Positions 17,176 through 26,284 of a stretch of DNA of 64,000 nt are shown here, one piece after another (positions within the stretch are counted from its first letter, which is position 1; every line of letters starts with the position of its first letter). The notes below the pieces were generated by a model, which made no database searches, was not told where the DNA came from, and saw only the letters and a program-made list of their open reading frames with translations. Location: NCBI RefSeq assembly GCF_035573695.1, contig NZ_CP121694.1, positions 1 through 64,000 of the forward strand. Reading direction: 5' to 3'. The position numbers and the translations under genes are program-made. Source of the stretch: Metallumcola ferriviriculae (GTDB taxonomy: Bacteria > Bacillota > JADQBR01).

Positions 17176-17212
17176 AAAATGATCCAGCCATATATGGCTG
17201 GGTCATTTTCTT
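17176..17212 (+). terminator. Terminator after the Gfo/Idh/MocA gene
   Basis: AAAATGATCCAGCC pairs with GGCTGGGTCATTTT around ATATAT and is followed by CTT. It lies 54 bases after the stop. Confidence 0.8.
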
Positions 17213-17226
17213 ATTAACGGTTCATC

Positions 17227-17277
17227 TGCAATAACTTGACAAAATGGTGTCAGGCACCATTTTGTCAAGTTATTGCA
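17227..17277. repeat. Perfect 23-bp inverted repeat with GGTGTCAGGCACC centre
   Basis: The left arm TGCAATAACTTGACAAAATGGTG (17227-17249) and the right arm at 17255-17277 are exact complements around TCAGG. No U-run follows in either direction, so a simple terminator is unlikely. Similar GGTGTCAGGCACC palindromes are scattered in genomes of related Firmicutes and resemble REP-type elements. Whether this one has other copies in the genome is unknown. Confidence 0.8.
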
Positions 17278-17312
17278 AAAGCGGCCGCAGCAATGCAGTT
17301 TTTAACGTTAAC

Positions 17313-17400
17313 CTTAAGAAGTTCTTAAGAAGTTTATCAAGAATTTCTTAAGATTCAATTGATATCATTACCCTATAAAATATAAAGGGTGTGATATAAT
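17313..17400 (+). promoter_or_regulatory. Putative response-regulator operator and promoter
   Basis: Two adjacent identical 11-mers CTTAAGAAGTT (17313-17323 and 17324-17334) form a tandem repeat, and a further TTCTTAAGA lies at 17345. One-turn direct repeats are the usual binding sites of OmpR-family regulators. A TATAAT -10 lies at 17395-17400 with no good -35 (CCTATA), as expected for an activated promoter. It precedes the two-component genes, so autoregulation is likely. Confidence 0.55.
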
Positions 17401-17432
17401 TTGTGCAAATTAATCTATCGAGGTGATACGTC

Positions 17433-18119
17433 TTGAATATTCTAGTCTGCGACGATGATAAGGAAATTTTGGATGCCATTAAAATTTATTTAGAAAACGA
17501 AGGGTATCAAGTATTTAAGGCTTTTAATGGATTAGAAGCTCTAGCAGTAATAGAAGAAAATGAAGTGCACCTGATTATTATGGATATCATGATGCCGCAA
17601 ATGGATGGCTTGCGGGCTACCATGAAGATAAGGGAAGCGAATAATATCCCGGTTATCATGCTGTCAGCTAAATCTGAGGACACTGATAAAATTATCGGCT
17701 TAAATATGGGGGCTGATGATTATATCACTAAGCCCTTCAATCCCTTGGAATTAATAGCAAGGGTTAGGTCTCAGCTTAGGCGATATACAACATTAGGCAG
17801 CCTGGAGACAAAAAGCAATGTGTTTAAAACGGGTGGGCTTGTGGTAGATGATGAGAGTAAGGTCATAACTGTTGATGGAGATGAAGTGAAGCTTACTCCT
17901 GTACAATATAAGGTACTAAAGCTTTTAACTGCCAATGCGGGCAGGGTATTTTCTATAGAAGAAATATATGAAAAGGTGTGGAAGGAAACTGCCTTTAATC
18001 CCGAAAATACAGTGGCAGTTCATATCAGAAAGATTAGAGAAAAGATAGAAATAAATCCTAAAGAACCAAAATACTTAAAGGTGGTGTGGGGAATTGGATA
18101 TAAAGTGGAAAAAATTTAG
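17433..18119 (+). CDS. OmpR-family response regulator (VanR-like)
   Basis: A protein of 228 aa. The receiver domain starts MNILVCDDDKEIL with the acidic pair and has the phospho-acceptor in IIMDIMMPQMDG, Ser in VIMLSAKSED and Lys in ITKPFNPLEL. The winged-helix DNA-binding domain covers about 130-228 and ends WGIGYKVEKI. The start is TTG, 7 bases after AGGTGAT. It overlaps the kinase gene by 26 bases, so the pair is co-translated. Targets are not evident, apart from the tandem repeat in its own promoter. Confidence 0.92.
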   Translation: MNILVCDDDKEILDAIKIYLENEGYQVFKAFNGLEALAVIEENEVHLIIMDIMMPQMDGLRATMKIREANNIPVIMLSAKSEDTDKIIGLNMGADDYITKPFNPLELIARVRSQLRRYTTLGSLETKSNVFKTGGLVVDDESKVITVDGDEVKLTPVQYKVLKLLTANAGRVFSIEEIYEKVWKETAFNPENTVAVHIRKIREKIEINPKEPKYLKVVWGIGYKVEKI

Positions 18120-20157
18120 CCATTCATTACTTACAAAAATCGTCTTTTTTATAATTACCATACTGTGCTTTACAGCTGCAATAACATTATTTTTAGATAT
18201 AGTAGGCTTGCATCATAATGATTTTGATATTGTTGTGGAAGACAGCTATTATCTTGGTAGAGAATACATGCAGGATAGCAGCCAAATCATCGATAATTTA
18301 ACAACCCTGATCAATTTTAAGAGTGAGGAGAACATCCTAAACGGAGGAGCGCTTACAGAAGAAGAAATTAGTAGGGAAGAGGATAATCTATTCAGGGATT
18401 TTGAGCATTCAAAAAGGTTTAATCCGAAATTATCTTATAAAGAAAACTACCCGCTGTTCCAAGAAATCTATGCTGACAAAATCGCCCAAATAAAGGATGA
18501 GTTAATCCAAGCTGATTTAAGGAATTATAATTCTACCTTAAGAGAATTAGAAAATTATCGAGGGGTTTTTTATTATGTAAGTGATGGTGACAATACATTT
18601 ACTAATGGCATTAATAATAAAGAGTACTTTAAAAAATATCCCTCTTATATGATATTTGATAAATCGGAACAAACAGTATACCCCGAAGAAATTAGCAAGA
18701 ATAAATATTACTATTGGATTGTTCCAGATACCAGCAGCTTAGAACAAACAAATAATACCACTCTTTACATTGCCTTCACTGATGACTTTTTAGATCCCAG
18801 AATTGACGACTGGTATAGAAATAAAGAATTCATTACTTATAGTTTATATAAAATAATGGGTCTGTTATTGGGCTTAGCAATAGCTTTTCTCTATCTAATA
18901 GTAATTGTTGGTAGGAAACCAGAGGATGATGGTGTTCACCTCAACTTTATTGATAAACTGTATATTGATTTTAATATAGCATTATGCCTGTTGCTGATCG
19001 GGTCATGGTTTGGGGCGATAAACTTTCTTTTATTCGAAAACAGAATCTTTGAAGCAGTGTTCCCAATCACCTTAGTTATCGCTACTTTAGGCTTAATATT
19101 AGTTCTTTCTTTAGTTAAGCATATCAAAAATGGGACACTCATCAAACATTCATTAACATATACCATATTCCACAAATTATTTATCTTCATAAAGGATGTA
19201 TATAATAGTGGCAGTGTTGGAGTTAAGATTGTGCTAATAGTAATAGCTTATCCTCTCCTCGTAGCCTTAACATTCTTTATGTTCCCAGTAACAATAGGAA
19301 TAGGCGTATGGTTAGCCCTTAAGAAGGTACAGGAATTTAATGCAATAAAAGAAGGTGTAGAGAAGGTAAAAGATGGCGGCATTCATCATAAAATAAATCT
19401 AGCCAGCAGCGGAGAGTTTGCGAAACTTGCTGCTGATATTAATAGTATAACTGATGGCTTAAATAAAGCCGTTGATAATGAACTTAAAAGCGAGCGATTG
19501 AAAACAGAATTAATTACTAATGTGTCCCATGATATAAGAACACCTTTAACCTCTATTATCACATATGTTGATTTACTAAAAAATGAAAAGGATCAAGCAA
19601 AGGCAGAGGGATATATAACGATAATAGAGCAGAAGGCAGAGAGATTAAAAATACTGACTGATGATTTATTTGAAGCCTCTAAAGCCTCCAGTGGAAACAT
19701 TCCAGTCAACTGTGAAAAGATTGATATTGTATCTCTTATAACTCAAGGATTAGGAGAGCTTGATGATAAGATAAAAGAGCAAAAATTAGAATTTAAGATG
19801 AACCATCCTCAAGATAAAGTATACATTGAAGCCGATGGCAAATTACTGTGGAGAGCGCTAGAGAATCTATTATCAAATATATTCAAATATGCTCTAGATG
19901 GGTCAAGGGTATATCTCGATGTAGCAGATATAGGAACTGAGGTAAGGATAGTAATTAAAAACATTTCTGCCTACGAACTTAACATTTCTTCTACTGAGCT
20001 GTTGGAGCGTTTTAAAAGAGGCGATGAAGCTAGAAGTGGTCAAGGCAGCGGATTAGGACTATCTATTGCCAAAAGTTTAATAGAAATTCAGAAAGGACGC
20101 TTTAATATAGAAATAGATGGAGATTTATTTAAAGCTATAATAATAATGCCCAAATAA
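18094..20157 (+). CDS. Sensor histidine kinase (VanS-like, multi-membrane-pass)
   Basis: A kinase of 687 aa. One N-terminal helix (about 12-34) is followed by an extracytoplasmic region to about 245, several further membrane segments to about 420, and then a HAMP-like linker. The HisKA H-box is NVSHDIRTPLTSI and the HATPase has LENLLSNIFKYAL and GQGSGLGLSIAK. It starts with TTG inside the end of the regulator gene. The large sensor part has no recognised ligand domain. This architecture is common in Clostridia and often responds to envelope or antibiotic stress, but the signal here is unknown. Confidence 0.9.
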   Translation: MDIKWKKFSHSLLTKIVFFIITILCFTAAITLFLDIVGLHHNDFDIVVEDSYYLGREYMQDSSQIIDNLTTLINFKSEENILNGGALTEEEISREEDNLFRDFEHSKRFNPKLSYKENYPLFQEIYADKIAQIKDELIQADLRNYNSTLRELENYRGVFYYVSDGDNTFTNGINNKEYFKKYPSYMIFDKSEQTVYPEEISKNKYYYWIVPDTSSLEQTNNTTLYIAFTDDFLDPRIDDWYRNKEFITYSLYKIMGLLLGLAIAFLYLIVIVGRKPEDDGVHLNFIDKLYIDFNIALCLLLIGSWFGAINFLLFENRIFEAVFPITLVIATLGLILVLSLVKHIKNGTLIKHSLTYTIFHKLFIFIKDVYNSGSVGVKIVLIVIAYPLLVALTFFMFPVTIGIGVWLALKKVQEFNAIKEGVEKVKDGGIHHKINLASSGEFAKLAADINSITDGLNKAVDNELKSERLKTELITNVSHDIRTPLTSIITYVDLLKNEKDQAKAEGYITIIEQKAERLKILTDDLFEASKASSGNIPVNCEKIDIVSLITQGLGELDDKIKEQKLEFKMNHPQDKVYIEADGKLLWRALENLLSNIFKYALDGSRVYLDVADIGTEVRIVIKNISAYELNISSTELLERFKRGDEARSGQGSGLGLSIAKSLIEIQKGRFNIEIDGDLFKAIIIMPK

Positions 20158-20285
20158 AGGCAGCAGCAGCAAATTAACCAAATATTTTTCATCTGGCTCT
20201 CTCATTGATAAATATTTTACAGACAATTCGCTGAATTTGGTCTAAAATAGTGTCATACTCAAATCTTAGTCAGGGGGATATATGT

Positions 20286-20969
20286 ATGACACTAACAACT
20301 GAACTAAAGGACTTTCTACTGCAGCAGGGGGCCGACTTGGTGGGCGTCACAACTGCCGATGCTTTGGCAGATGCACCCGAAGGACACCGGCCAAGCGATT
20401 ATTTAGCTAATGCCAAATCTGTCATCTCCGTGGCATATTCTCTTAATAGTGGTGCCGTATTGGGCCTGCCCAAGACCAGAAACGAATATGTGCTTGAATT
20501 TGACCAGGCTAACTCAACCTTAAATGCCTTCGCCCATCGCGGTGCGCGATTTCTTGAGAAACAGGGCCATGTAAGTATCGCCTTTCCCGCCACTGCCAGC
20601 ATCGGTGACGGTGCCCGTCTGGCCGGCGATATTTCCCATAAGCATGTCGCAGCCGCCGCGGGCCTAGGGGTGTTTGGCTTAAATAACCTGCTTATCACCC
20701 CTCAATACGGCAACCGCTTACGGCTGGGAACCATCGTTACGGAAGCAGCATTGACACCTGATACTCCAATGGAGGAATCGCCCTGTAATAACTGCGGCAA
20801 GTGCATCAAGAACTGCCCCGCCAACGCACTAGAGGGAGGAAAAGATTTAAATGACCCCCAGCAGGGTTGGCGTATCAATAAGGAGAAATGCTATCATTAC
20901 ATCTTTATCCGCCTGGGCGGTAGGCGCTGCGGCATGTGCATCGCCTCTTGTCCGATCAGTAAAGATTAG
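20286..20969 (+). CDS. Epoxyqueuosine reductase (QueG)-like double [4Fe-4S] protein
   Basis: A protein of 227 aa starting MTLTTELKDFLLQQGADLVG. The ATG at 20286 has an AGGGGG site, while the longer frame from 20250 does not. The C-terminal half carries two ferredoxin-type clusters, CNNCGKCIKNCP and CGMCIASCP, joined by an extra upstream cysteine. It is related to QueG and to corrinoid-type Fe-S reductases but is much shorter than QueG (about 380 aa), so tRNA modification cannot be assumed. It stands alone between two convergent transcripts. Confidence 0.8.
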   Translation: MTLTTELKDFLLQQGADLVGVTTADALADAPEGHRPSDYLANAKSVISVAYSLNSGAVLGLPKTRNEYVLEFDQANSTLNAFAHRGARFLEKQGHVSIAFPATASIGDGARLAGDISHKHVAAAAGLGVFGLNNLLITPQYGNRLRLGTIVTEAALTPDTPMEESPCNNCGKCIKNCPANALEGGKDLNDPQQGWRINKEKCYHYIFIRLGGRRCGMCIASCPISKD

Positions 20970-20984
20970 TACCCTGACGATGTA

Positions 20985-21016
20985 AAAGCCCTGCCGGGAA
21001 ACTCCCGGCAGGGCTT
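20985..21016. terminator. Bidirectional terminator hairpin
   Basis: AAAGCCCTGCCGGG and its complement form 14-bp arms around a 4-base loop between the convergent QueG-like gene and nrdJ. TTTATTTT follows on the plus strand. Confidence 0.85.
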
Positions 21017-21103
21017 TATTTTGCTGCTCAATCGATATGACCCGAAGAGCGGTTCGTCTGCTTCCTCGGTAAATGTGTAAATATATTGTGGCAGTTCATG
21101 CTG

Positions 21104-23302
21104 TTAACATTTAGAAAAGCCGCAGTTATTGCATACGTAGCAACCTTCCAGCCTATTTAACTCCTGTCCACAAATTTCGCAGATAAGAGAGTCTTCCTTT
21201 TTGTCGTCTAGTACTTGGGAACCCCCATTACACTGTACATCTAATTCTTTCTTCAACTGGGCCAGTTTCCGGGCAATCGCCGACGCACAGGATTTCCCTG
21301 CCGATACGCCTTTTCCTTTTCCCCGAGCCAACATGTATGATGGACAGGAGTGTGTCCCCGTCAATTGTTCAATTACCTTGTCAACGCCTATGCCACCGCG
21401 AATAGCTAAACTAATAAGCCTGGAAGTAGCCTCAGTATATACTAGGCAGCCCCCATCAGATCCGGTGGTAATAAAAGTCTCCAATATCTTGCCGCTATCC
21501 GGTTGATAATTAACCGTTAGATATATCTTTCCGCAACCCGTATCAAGTCGCTGCGTAATGCCATGTGCACTAATAGGCCGAGGCAGTATTTCACCACGGT
21601 TTAAAGAACCGGTATTCTCTTCCTTCTTGTCCTTCCCTACAGTGACAGTGCCTTTTTTACAGCCGTCTCGAAAAACTGTAATTCCTTTCAAGCCCAACCT
21701 GTATGCCATAAGATAGCACTCTTCTATGACCTCCGGGGTAGCTGTTGAAGGAAGGTTAATGGTTTTGCTGACAGCATTTTCCACATATTTTTGCACTTCT
21801 GCCTGCATTAAAATATGATCCGTATTATCAATATCCTGCGCACCTTTAAAAATTCTAGCCACATCTTCAGGAATACCCGAGACGTTCTGACATGTGCCTT
21901 GCCTAGCCACCTCTGCCAATACTTCCTCGGTTACGCCATGTTTTTTACATTCATCAAGGAAAAGTGGGGAAAATACTTCAAAATCTCCGGCCACATTGGT
22001 ATTTTTAGTATAGGCCACCGCAAAAATTGGCTCCATTCCGTAGCCTTCACAGCCAGCCATTGCCGTCACACTTCCAGTAGGAGCTATAGTGATACAGGCA
22101 GCATTCCGACGCGTGTCATCCGGATAAAAGATACTCTCTTCCCACGCCGGAAAACATCCTTTTTCCTTAGCCAGTTCTCTGGATGTTTCATGCGCCTGTT
22201 GCTGGATATACTGGGTTAGCTGACCCGCAAACTCCCTTCCTTCTGCAGAATCATAAGCCAGCCCAGCCATAATAAGGGCATCATGCAGTCCAGTCAACCC
22301 AAGGCCTACTTTGCGAGTTGCCTTGGTAGATTCTTCAATTAATGGCAGCGGATACTGCGCTGCATCGATAAGGTTGTCCAAAAATCGGATGGCAGTACCT
22401 ACTGTACTAGCCAATAGATCAAAATTAGCTTGTCCATCCGGATTGATCATCTTTGCTAAATTAATACTGCCTAAAAGGCATGATTCGCCCGGGCTTAAAG
22501 GCTGCTCTCCACACGGATTTGTGCAATCTAGAGGATTACCTGGCACAGGGTTATACTGCTGTAAACGGTCAATAAAAATAATACCCGGGTCACCGCAGGC
22601 ATGCGCAGCATTGGAAATAAGCTGCCATAACTCTATCGCACTTACACTCTCATAGGTGTCTCCATTAAATACTAATGGCCACTCTTCACCGTTTTCTAAA
22701 GCTTCCATAAATGCATCCGTTATCCCGACGGAAATATTAAAATTTGTTAGACTGCCGTCCATTTTGGCCTTGATGAAGTCGATGATCTCTGGATGATCAA
22801 CATTTAATATGCCCATAGAAGCGCCCCGGCGCACTCCTCCCTGCATGACCATATTAGACGATGCGTCATAAAGTTTTATCAATTCGACCACACCGGATGC
22901 TTTACCTTTTGTGGATTGTACCAAGGCGCCTTTTGGTCTAATGGTACTGAAATTATAGCCTACGCCACCCCCGGATTTAAAAACTGCGGCAGTCTCTTTC
23001 AACGTCTGGTACATGGAATCCAAACTATCTTCCACTGCCAAGACAAAGCATGCCCCAGGCTGCCACGGTCGGTCGGGCTTTCCTATATTGGCCCAAATTG
23101 GCGTTGACGGTATAAATAATAAATCGCCTATCACCGACGAGAACTTTTCTTCCCATACTTTATTTTCTTCATCTTCGACACTGGCAGCAGTGCGTGATAA
23201 ACGAAAAACAGCCTGCTCAAATGTCTCTATAATCTCGCCATTCTCATTCTTTTGTGCATAACGTGCTTCAAAAACTTTTTGACCATTGTCTGATAGTCTC
23301 AT
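21104..23302 (-). CDS. nrdJ: Adenosylcobalamin-dependent (class II) ribonucleotide reductase
   Basis: Reduces ribonucleotides to deoxyribonucleotides without oxygen, using B12 to make the radical. The protein is 732 aa. FIPSTPIWANIG and GACFVLAVEDS begin the catalytic barrel, GGGVGYNFS and GVRRGASMGILN follow, NPCGEQPL is the active-site loop, and IAPTGSVTAMAGC is the phosphate loop. The C-terminal tail has a CEICG...CNNCG zinc ribbon with the cysteines thought to re-reduce the active site. No cobalamin riboswitch is visible in the 120 bases upstream. Confidence 0.96.
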   Translation of the reverse strand: MRLSDNGQKVFEARYAQKNENGEIIETFEQAVFRLSRTAASVEDEENKVWEEKFSSVIGDLLFIPSTPIWANIGKPDRPWQPGACFVLAVEDSLDSMYQTLKETAAVFKSGGGVGYNFSTIRPKGALVQSTKGKASGVVELIKLYDASSNMVMQGGVRRGASMGILNVDHPEIIDFIKAKMDGSLTNFNISVGITDAFMEALENGEEWPLVFNGDTYESVSAIELWQLISNAAHACGDPGIIFIDRLQQYNPVPGNPLDCTNPCGEQPLSPGESCLLGSINLAKMINPDGQANFDLLASTVGTAIRFLDNLIDAAQYPLPLIEESTKATRKVGLGLTGLHDALIMAGLAYDSAEGREFAGQLTQYIQQQAHETSRELAKEKGCFPAWEESIFYPDDTRRNAACITIAPTGSVTAMAGCEGYGMEPIFAVAYTKNTNVAGDFEVFSPLFLDECKKHGVTEEVLAEVARQGTCQNVSGIPEDVARIFKGAQDIDNTDHILMQAEVQKYVENAVSKTINLPSTATPEVIEECYLMAYRLGLKGITVFRDGCKKGTVTVGKDKKEENTGSLNRGEILPRPISAHGITQRLDTGCGKIYLTVNYQPDSGKILETFITTGSDGGCLVYTEATSRLISLAIRGGIGVDKVIEQLTGTHSCPSYMLARGKGKGVSAGKSCASAIARKLAQLKKELDVQCNGGSQVLDDKKEDSLICEICGQELNRLEGCYVCNNCGFSKC

Positions 23303-23424
23303 TTTCTAACGAGCCCCCTCCCACTTCCATTCCACTATATTATATTAAAAAATACTCAATAATGACAGGTAAAAACAGGCAGATATTCTTTTGTTCTGCC
23401 AAAAATAAGACCCGCCTTCATTTT

Positions 23425-25026
23425 TTACGCTAGCGGTTCTCTATTGGTGGTCACAAAGTTAAGTGTAGGGTTTTTGCTTTGTACCCAGTTAAGGGCTGTT
23501 TCATTTTTGAAAAGCACTACCAATTGCCCGAATCGGTCTTTGGCCAACAAACTATTCATACTCTTTAACTCCTGGGTTTTTATTTCTTCCCCGCGAACCC
23601 AGCGGGCTAATCTGTGAGGAAGTCTTTCTAGGATAACTTCAGCACCGTATTCGTGGAGAAGCCTAAATTGGAAGACTTCAAACTGCAGTTCACCGACAAC
23701 GCCCAAGATTATATCCTCTGAGCCGTTTAAAAAGGACTTGTAGACTTGTACAGCGCCTTCTTCGGCTAACTGCTTTAACCCTTTATAAAACCGCTTTTGT
23801 TTCATGGCCTCCTTAATAAATACCTTGGCAAAATATTCCGGTGAAAACTGGGGCAGTTCTTCGTATTCGAGCGGCTTTCCCTCGTACACGGTGTCGCCGA
23901 TTTGAAATATTCCCGGGTCATAAATTCCCACTATATCGCCTGCACATGCTTCTTCAATAATATCTCTGCTCTGCGCAAAAAACTGCTGGGGTTGCGACAA
24001 TTTTATTTTCTTACCCTGACGTGCGTGGGTAGCTATCATACCTCTTTGAAACTGCCCGGAACAAATCCGCATAAAGGCAATCCGGTCTCTGTGAGCCGGG
24101 TCCATATTAGCCTGGATTTTAAAAATAAAACCGGAAAATCCTTGTTCTGCCGGGTCAATATATCCTTGGTTGCTTTTGTGAGGCTGTGGTGGTGGTGCTA
24201 ACTGCAGAAACTGGTCTAAAAAAGTCTGTACACCAAAATTATTAATAGCACTGCCAAAAAATACCGGTGTTAATTTCCCGGCATCTATTTTTTCCTGGTC
24301 AAAGGGGTCCCCGGCGATGTCCAAAAGACCTATTTCTTCTTCAAGCTGTTTAATCTGGGTGTTATCCAAAAACTCTCTAACCTCGGTATTTTCTTGCCAC
24401 GAACCGATTGCCGGAATGATTTCCCGTTCATCGTCCCCTTTAAATAGTTCAATCTGATTATTGCGCCGGTCGTAAATGCCACGAAAATCATATCCCATAC
24501 CGATGGGCCAATTTAAAGGGCAGGAGCGCATACCCAAGACCTGTTCGATTTCTTCCAACAGGTCCAACGGCTCTTTGCCAAAACGGTCTAGTTTATTAAT
24601 AAATGTAAATACAGGAATCTGTTGCAGGCGGCATGCCTCAAACAGTTTTATGGTCTGGGGTTCCACACCTTTGGCGGCATCTATCAACATTACCGCGCTA
24701 TCTGCTGCTAGAAGGGTACGGTAAGTATCTTCACTAAAATCCTGATGTCCGGGAGTATCCAAAATATTAATAAGATGCTCTTTATAGGCAAACTGCATCA
24801 CGCTGGATGTGACAGAAATGCCACGCTGCTTTTCAATTTCCATCCAATCAGAAGTAGCATACTTTTTTGTCTTTCTACCTTTGACCGAGCCAGCAAGTCG
24901 AATCGCTCCCCCGAAAAGAAGCAGTTTTTCCGTCAAAGTGGTTTTTCCGGCATCAGGGTGGGAAATGATTGCAAAAGTTCGTCGTTTTTCGATGCTCGCT
25001 TCTAGTGCCGACTGTCCGTTATTCAA
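23425..25026 (-). CDS. prfC: Peptide chain release factor 3
   Basis: A GTPase that recycles RF1/RF2 from the ribosome. The P-loop is ISHPDAGKTTLTEKLLLFGG, switch II is ILDTPGHQDFSEDTYRTL, and the G4 motif is FINKLDR. The protein is about 533 aa, as expected. The open frame runs further upstream, but homology begins at EKRRTFAIISHP. The start is ambiguous: GGGAGG is only one base from ATG 25032, so I prefer the TTG at 25026, which is 7 bases from it. It lies 17 bases downstream of the DUF401 permease. Confidence 0.95.
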   Translation of the reverse strand: MNNGQSALEASIEKRRTFAIISHPDAGKTTLTEKLLLFGGAIRLAGSVKGRKTKKYATSDWMEIEKQRGISVTSSVMQFAYKEHLINILDTPGHQDFSEDTYRTLLAADSAVMLIDAAKGVEPQTIKLFEACRLQQIPVFTFINKLDRFGKEPLDLLEEIEQVLGMRSCPLNWPIGMGYDFRGIYDRRNNQIELFKGDDEREIIPAIGSWQENTEVREFLDNTQIKQLEEEIGLLDIAGDPFDQEKIDAGKLTPVFFGSAINNFGVQTFLDQFLQLAPPPQPHKSNQGYIDPAEQGFSGFIFKIQANMDPAHRDRIAFMRICSGQFQRGMIATHARQGKKIKLSQPQQFFAQSRDIIEEACAGDIVGIYDPGIFQIGDTVYEGKPLEYEELPQFSPEYFAKVFIKEAMKQKRFYKGLKQLAEEGAVQVYKSFLNGSEDIILGVVGELQFEVFQFRLLHEYGAEVILERLPHRLARWVRGEEIKTQELKSMNSLLAKDRFGQLVVLFKNETALNWVQSKNPTLNFVTTNREPLA

Positions 25027-25043
25027 AACCATTCCTCCCTTAC

Positions 25044-26261
25044 TTAAATCAATACTTCTAATAATGACACCAGTAATATCGCGCCAAGCGGCGGAAGTAA
25101 ATAGGGATAGATACCACCGAAGCGTGACTGGCATGCTTCTTTAGTAAGTACCAAACACATGTGTACAGGCGAAGCGATATAGCCTACCATTGTACTGATG
25201 AATACCAGCGACAAGAATGCTATTTTATCAGTGCCCGGCGGTATCAACGGCATAAATAAGGGCAAAAGAATACCTACTCCTGCCAATGAAGACCCGGTAG
25301 CCATACCGGTGAGCATGGGCACAACAATTGCCAACAGCAGTACGGGTACACCCAAGCTGCCCAGATAATCGGCAATAGTGTTCATGGACCCCGATGCCTC
25401 AACAAACCCGCGGAACACCATGATACCCAGCACTGCCAAAGCTAATTTCCAATCTAAGCCAGGTAAGAAATTATATCTTAAACGCTTCCACGCATCTGCT
25501 GCGGTATTAACGTCCACAAATAAGGCTACCAATATACCAACACCTACGGAAATGATAAAAGGAACTTTAACAACCGCCAGAATAATGACCAGGTAAATGG
25601 GCAGCGCATAATGTAATAGCTTTAGAAATGCTTTACCCCATGGTTCCCTCTGTTCTTGCCCCGGAACACTGCCGGCGGCACCCCGCAGTATTACCACCAG
25701 ACTTACTGCCAGCCCCGCTGCCATAGGTAGGGCCTGCTGGCGGGCAAAAGCGGCTATGCTGATACCGCTTAGACTTTCAGCCAGAATAAGAGTGGGATAC
25801 AGGGGGAAAACGAAATAAACCAAATGCCTATAAAGGATATTGGCCGCTGCTTGTTTTTCCGGTGACAGACCGGCTTTATTACCCGTTTCCGCCACCAACG
25901 GCGCAGACATCACTGCCCCGCCAGGCACCGGTAAAAGACCAATAATCACCGGGAGTGACACTACCAAAAGACGCAGGTCGCGCAGCACTACCAACATCAC
26001 CTTTACCAGTTTCTCCAATATCCCAGCCTGCTTGAGAATATAACCCAAAGCATTGATTAAGACCACAGTTAGTGTCAGCTCCAAGGTATTTCGATCTGCC
26101 AAACTGCTCCACAATACCTGCAATCCGGCATGCAGAGAAAAGCCCCCCGTCAGCACCACAATTAATGACCCGGCCAACATGGCCAGGCCAAAATCATGCC
26201 AACGGTTCAATACCAACACCGCTATTATGAATGCTAATAATACGCCTACAACTCCGAACAT
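25044..26261 (-). CDS. DUF401 family membrane protein
   Basis: An integral membrane protein of 405 aa with about ten hydrophobic segments. LLPVPGGAVMSAPLV and ATGSSLAGVGILLPL are characteristic of the DUF401 family and place it within the ion-transporter/permease clan, where such Pro-Gly-Gly loops often line re-entrant hairpins. The transported substrate is unknown. It is 23 bases downstream of cimA and probably on the same transcript, which weakly suggests an organic-acid substrate. Confidence 0.85.
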   Translation of the reverse strand: MFGVVGVLLAFIIAVLVLNRWHDFGLAMLAGSLIVVLTGGFSLHAGLQVLWSSLADRNTLELTLTVVLINALGYILKQAGILEKLVKVMLVVLRDLRLLVVSLPVIIGLLPVPGGAVMSAPLVAETGNKAGLSPEKQAAANILYRHLVYFVFPLYPTLILAESLSGISIAAFARQQALPMAAGLAVSLVVILRGAAGSVPGQEQREPWGKAFLKLLHYALPIYLVIILAVVKVPFIISVGVGILVALFVDVNTAADAWKRLRYNFLPGLDWKLALAVLGIMVFRGFVEASGSMNTIADYLGSLGVPVLLLAIVVPMLTGMATGSSLAGVGILLPLFMPLIPPGTDKIAFLSLVFISTMVGYIASPVHMCLVLTKEACQSRFGGIYPYLLPPLGAILLVSLLEVLI

Positions 26262-26284
26262 AAAATTAATTCCGTCTCCTTTGT

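Noticed and set aside
23303-23424. Cobalamin riboswitch before the B12-dependent reductase
   Set aside because: The upstream gap is only about 120 bases and has no B12-box sequence.
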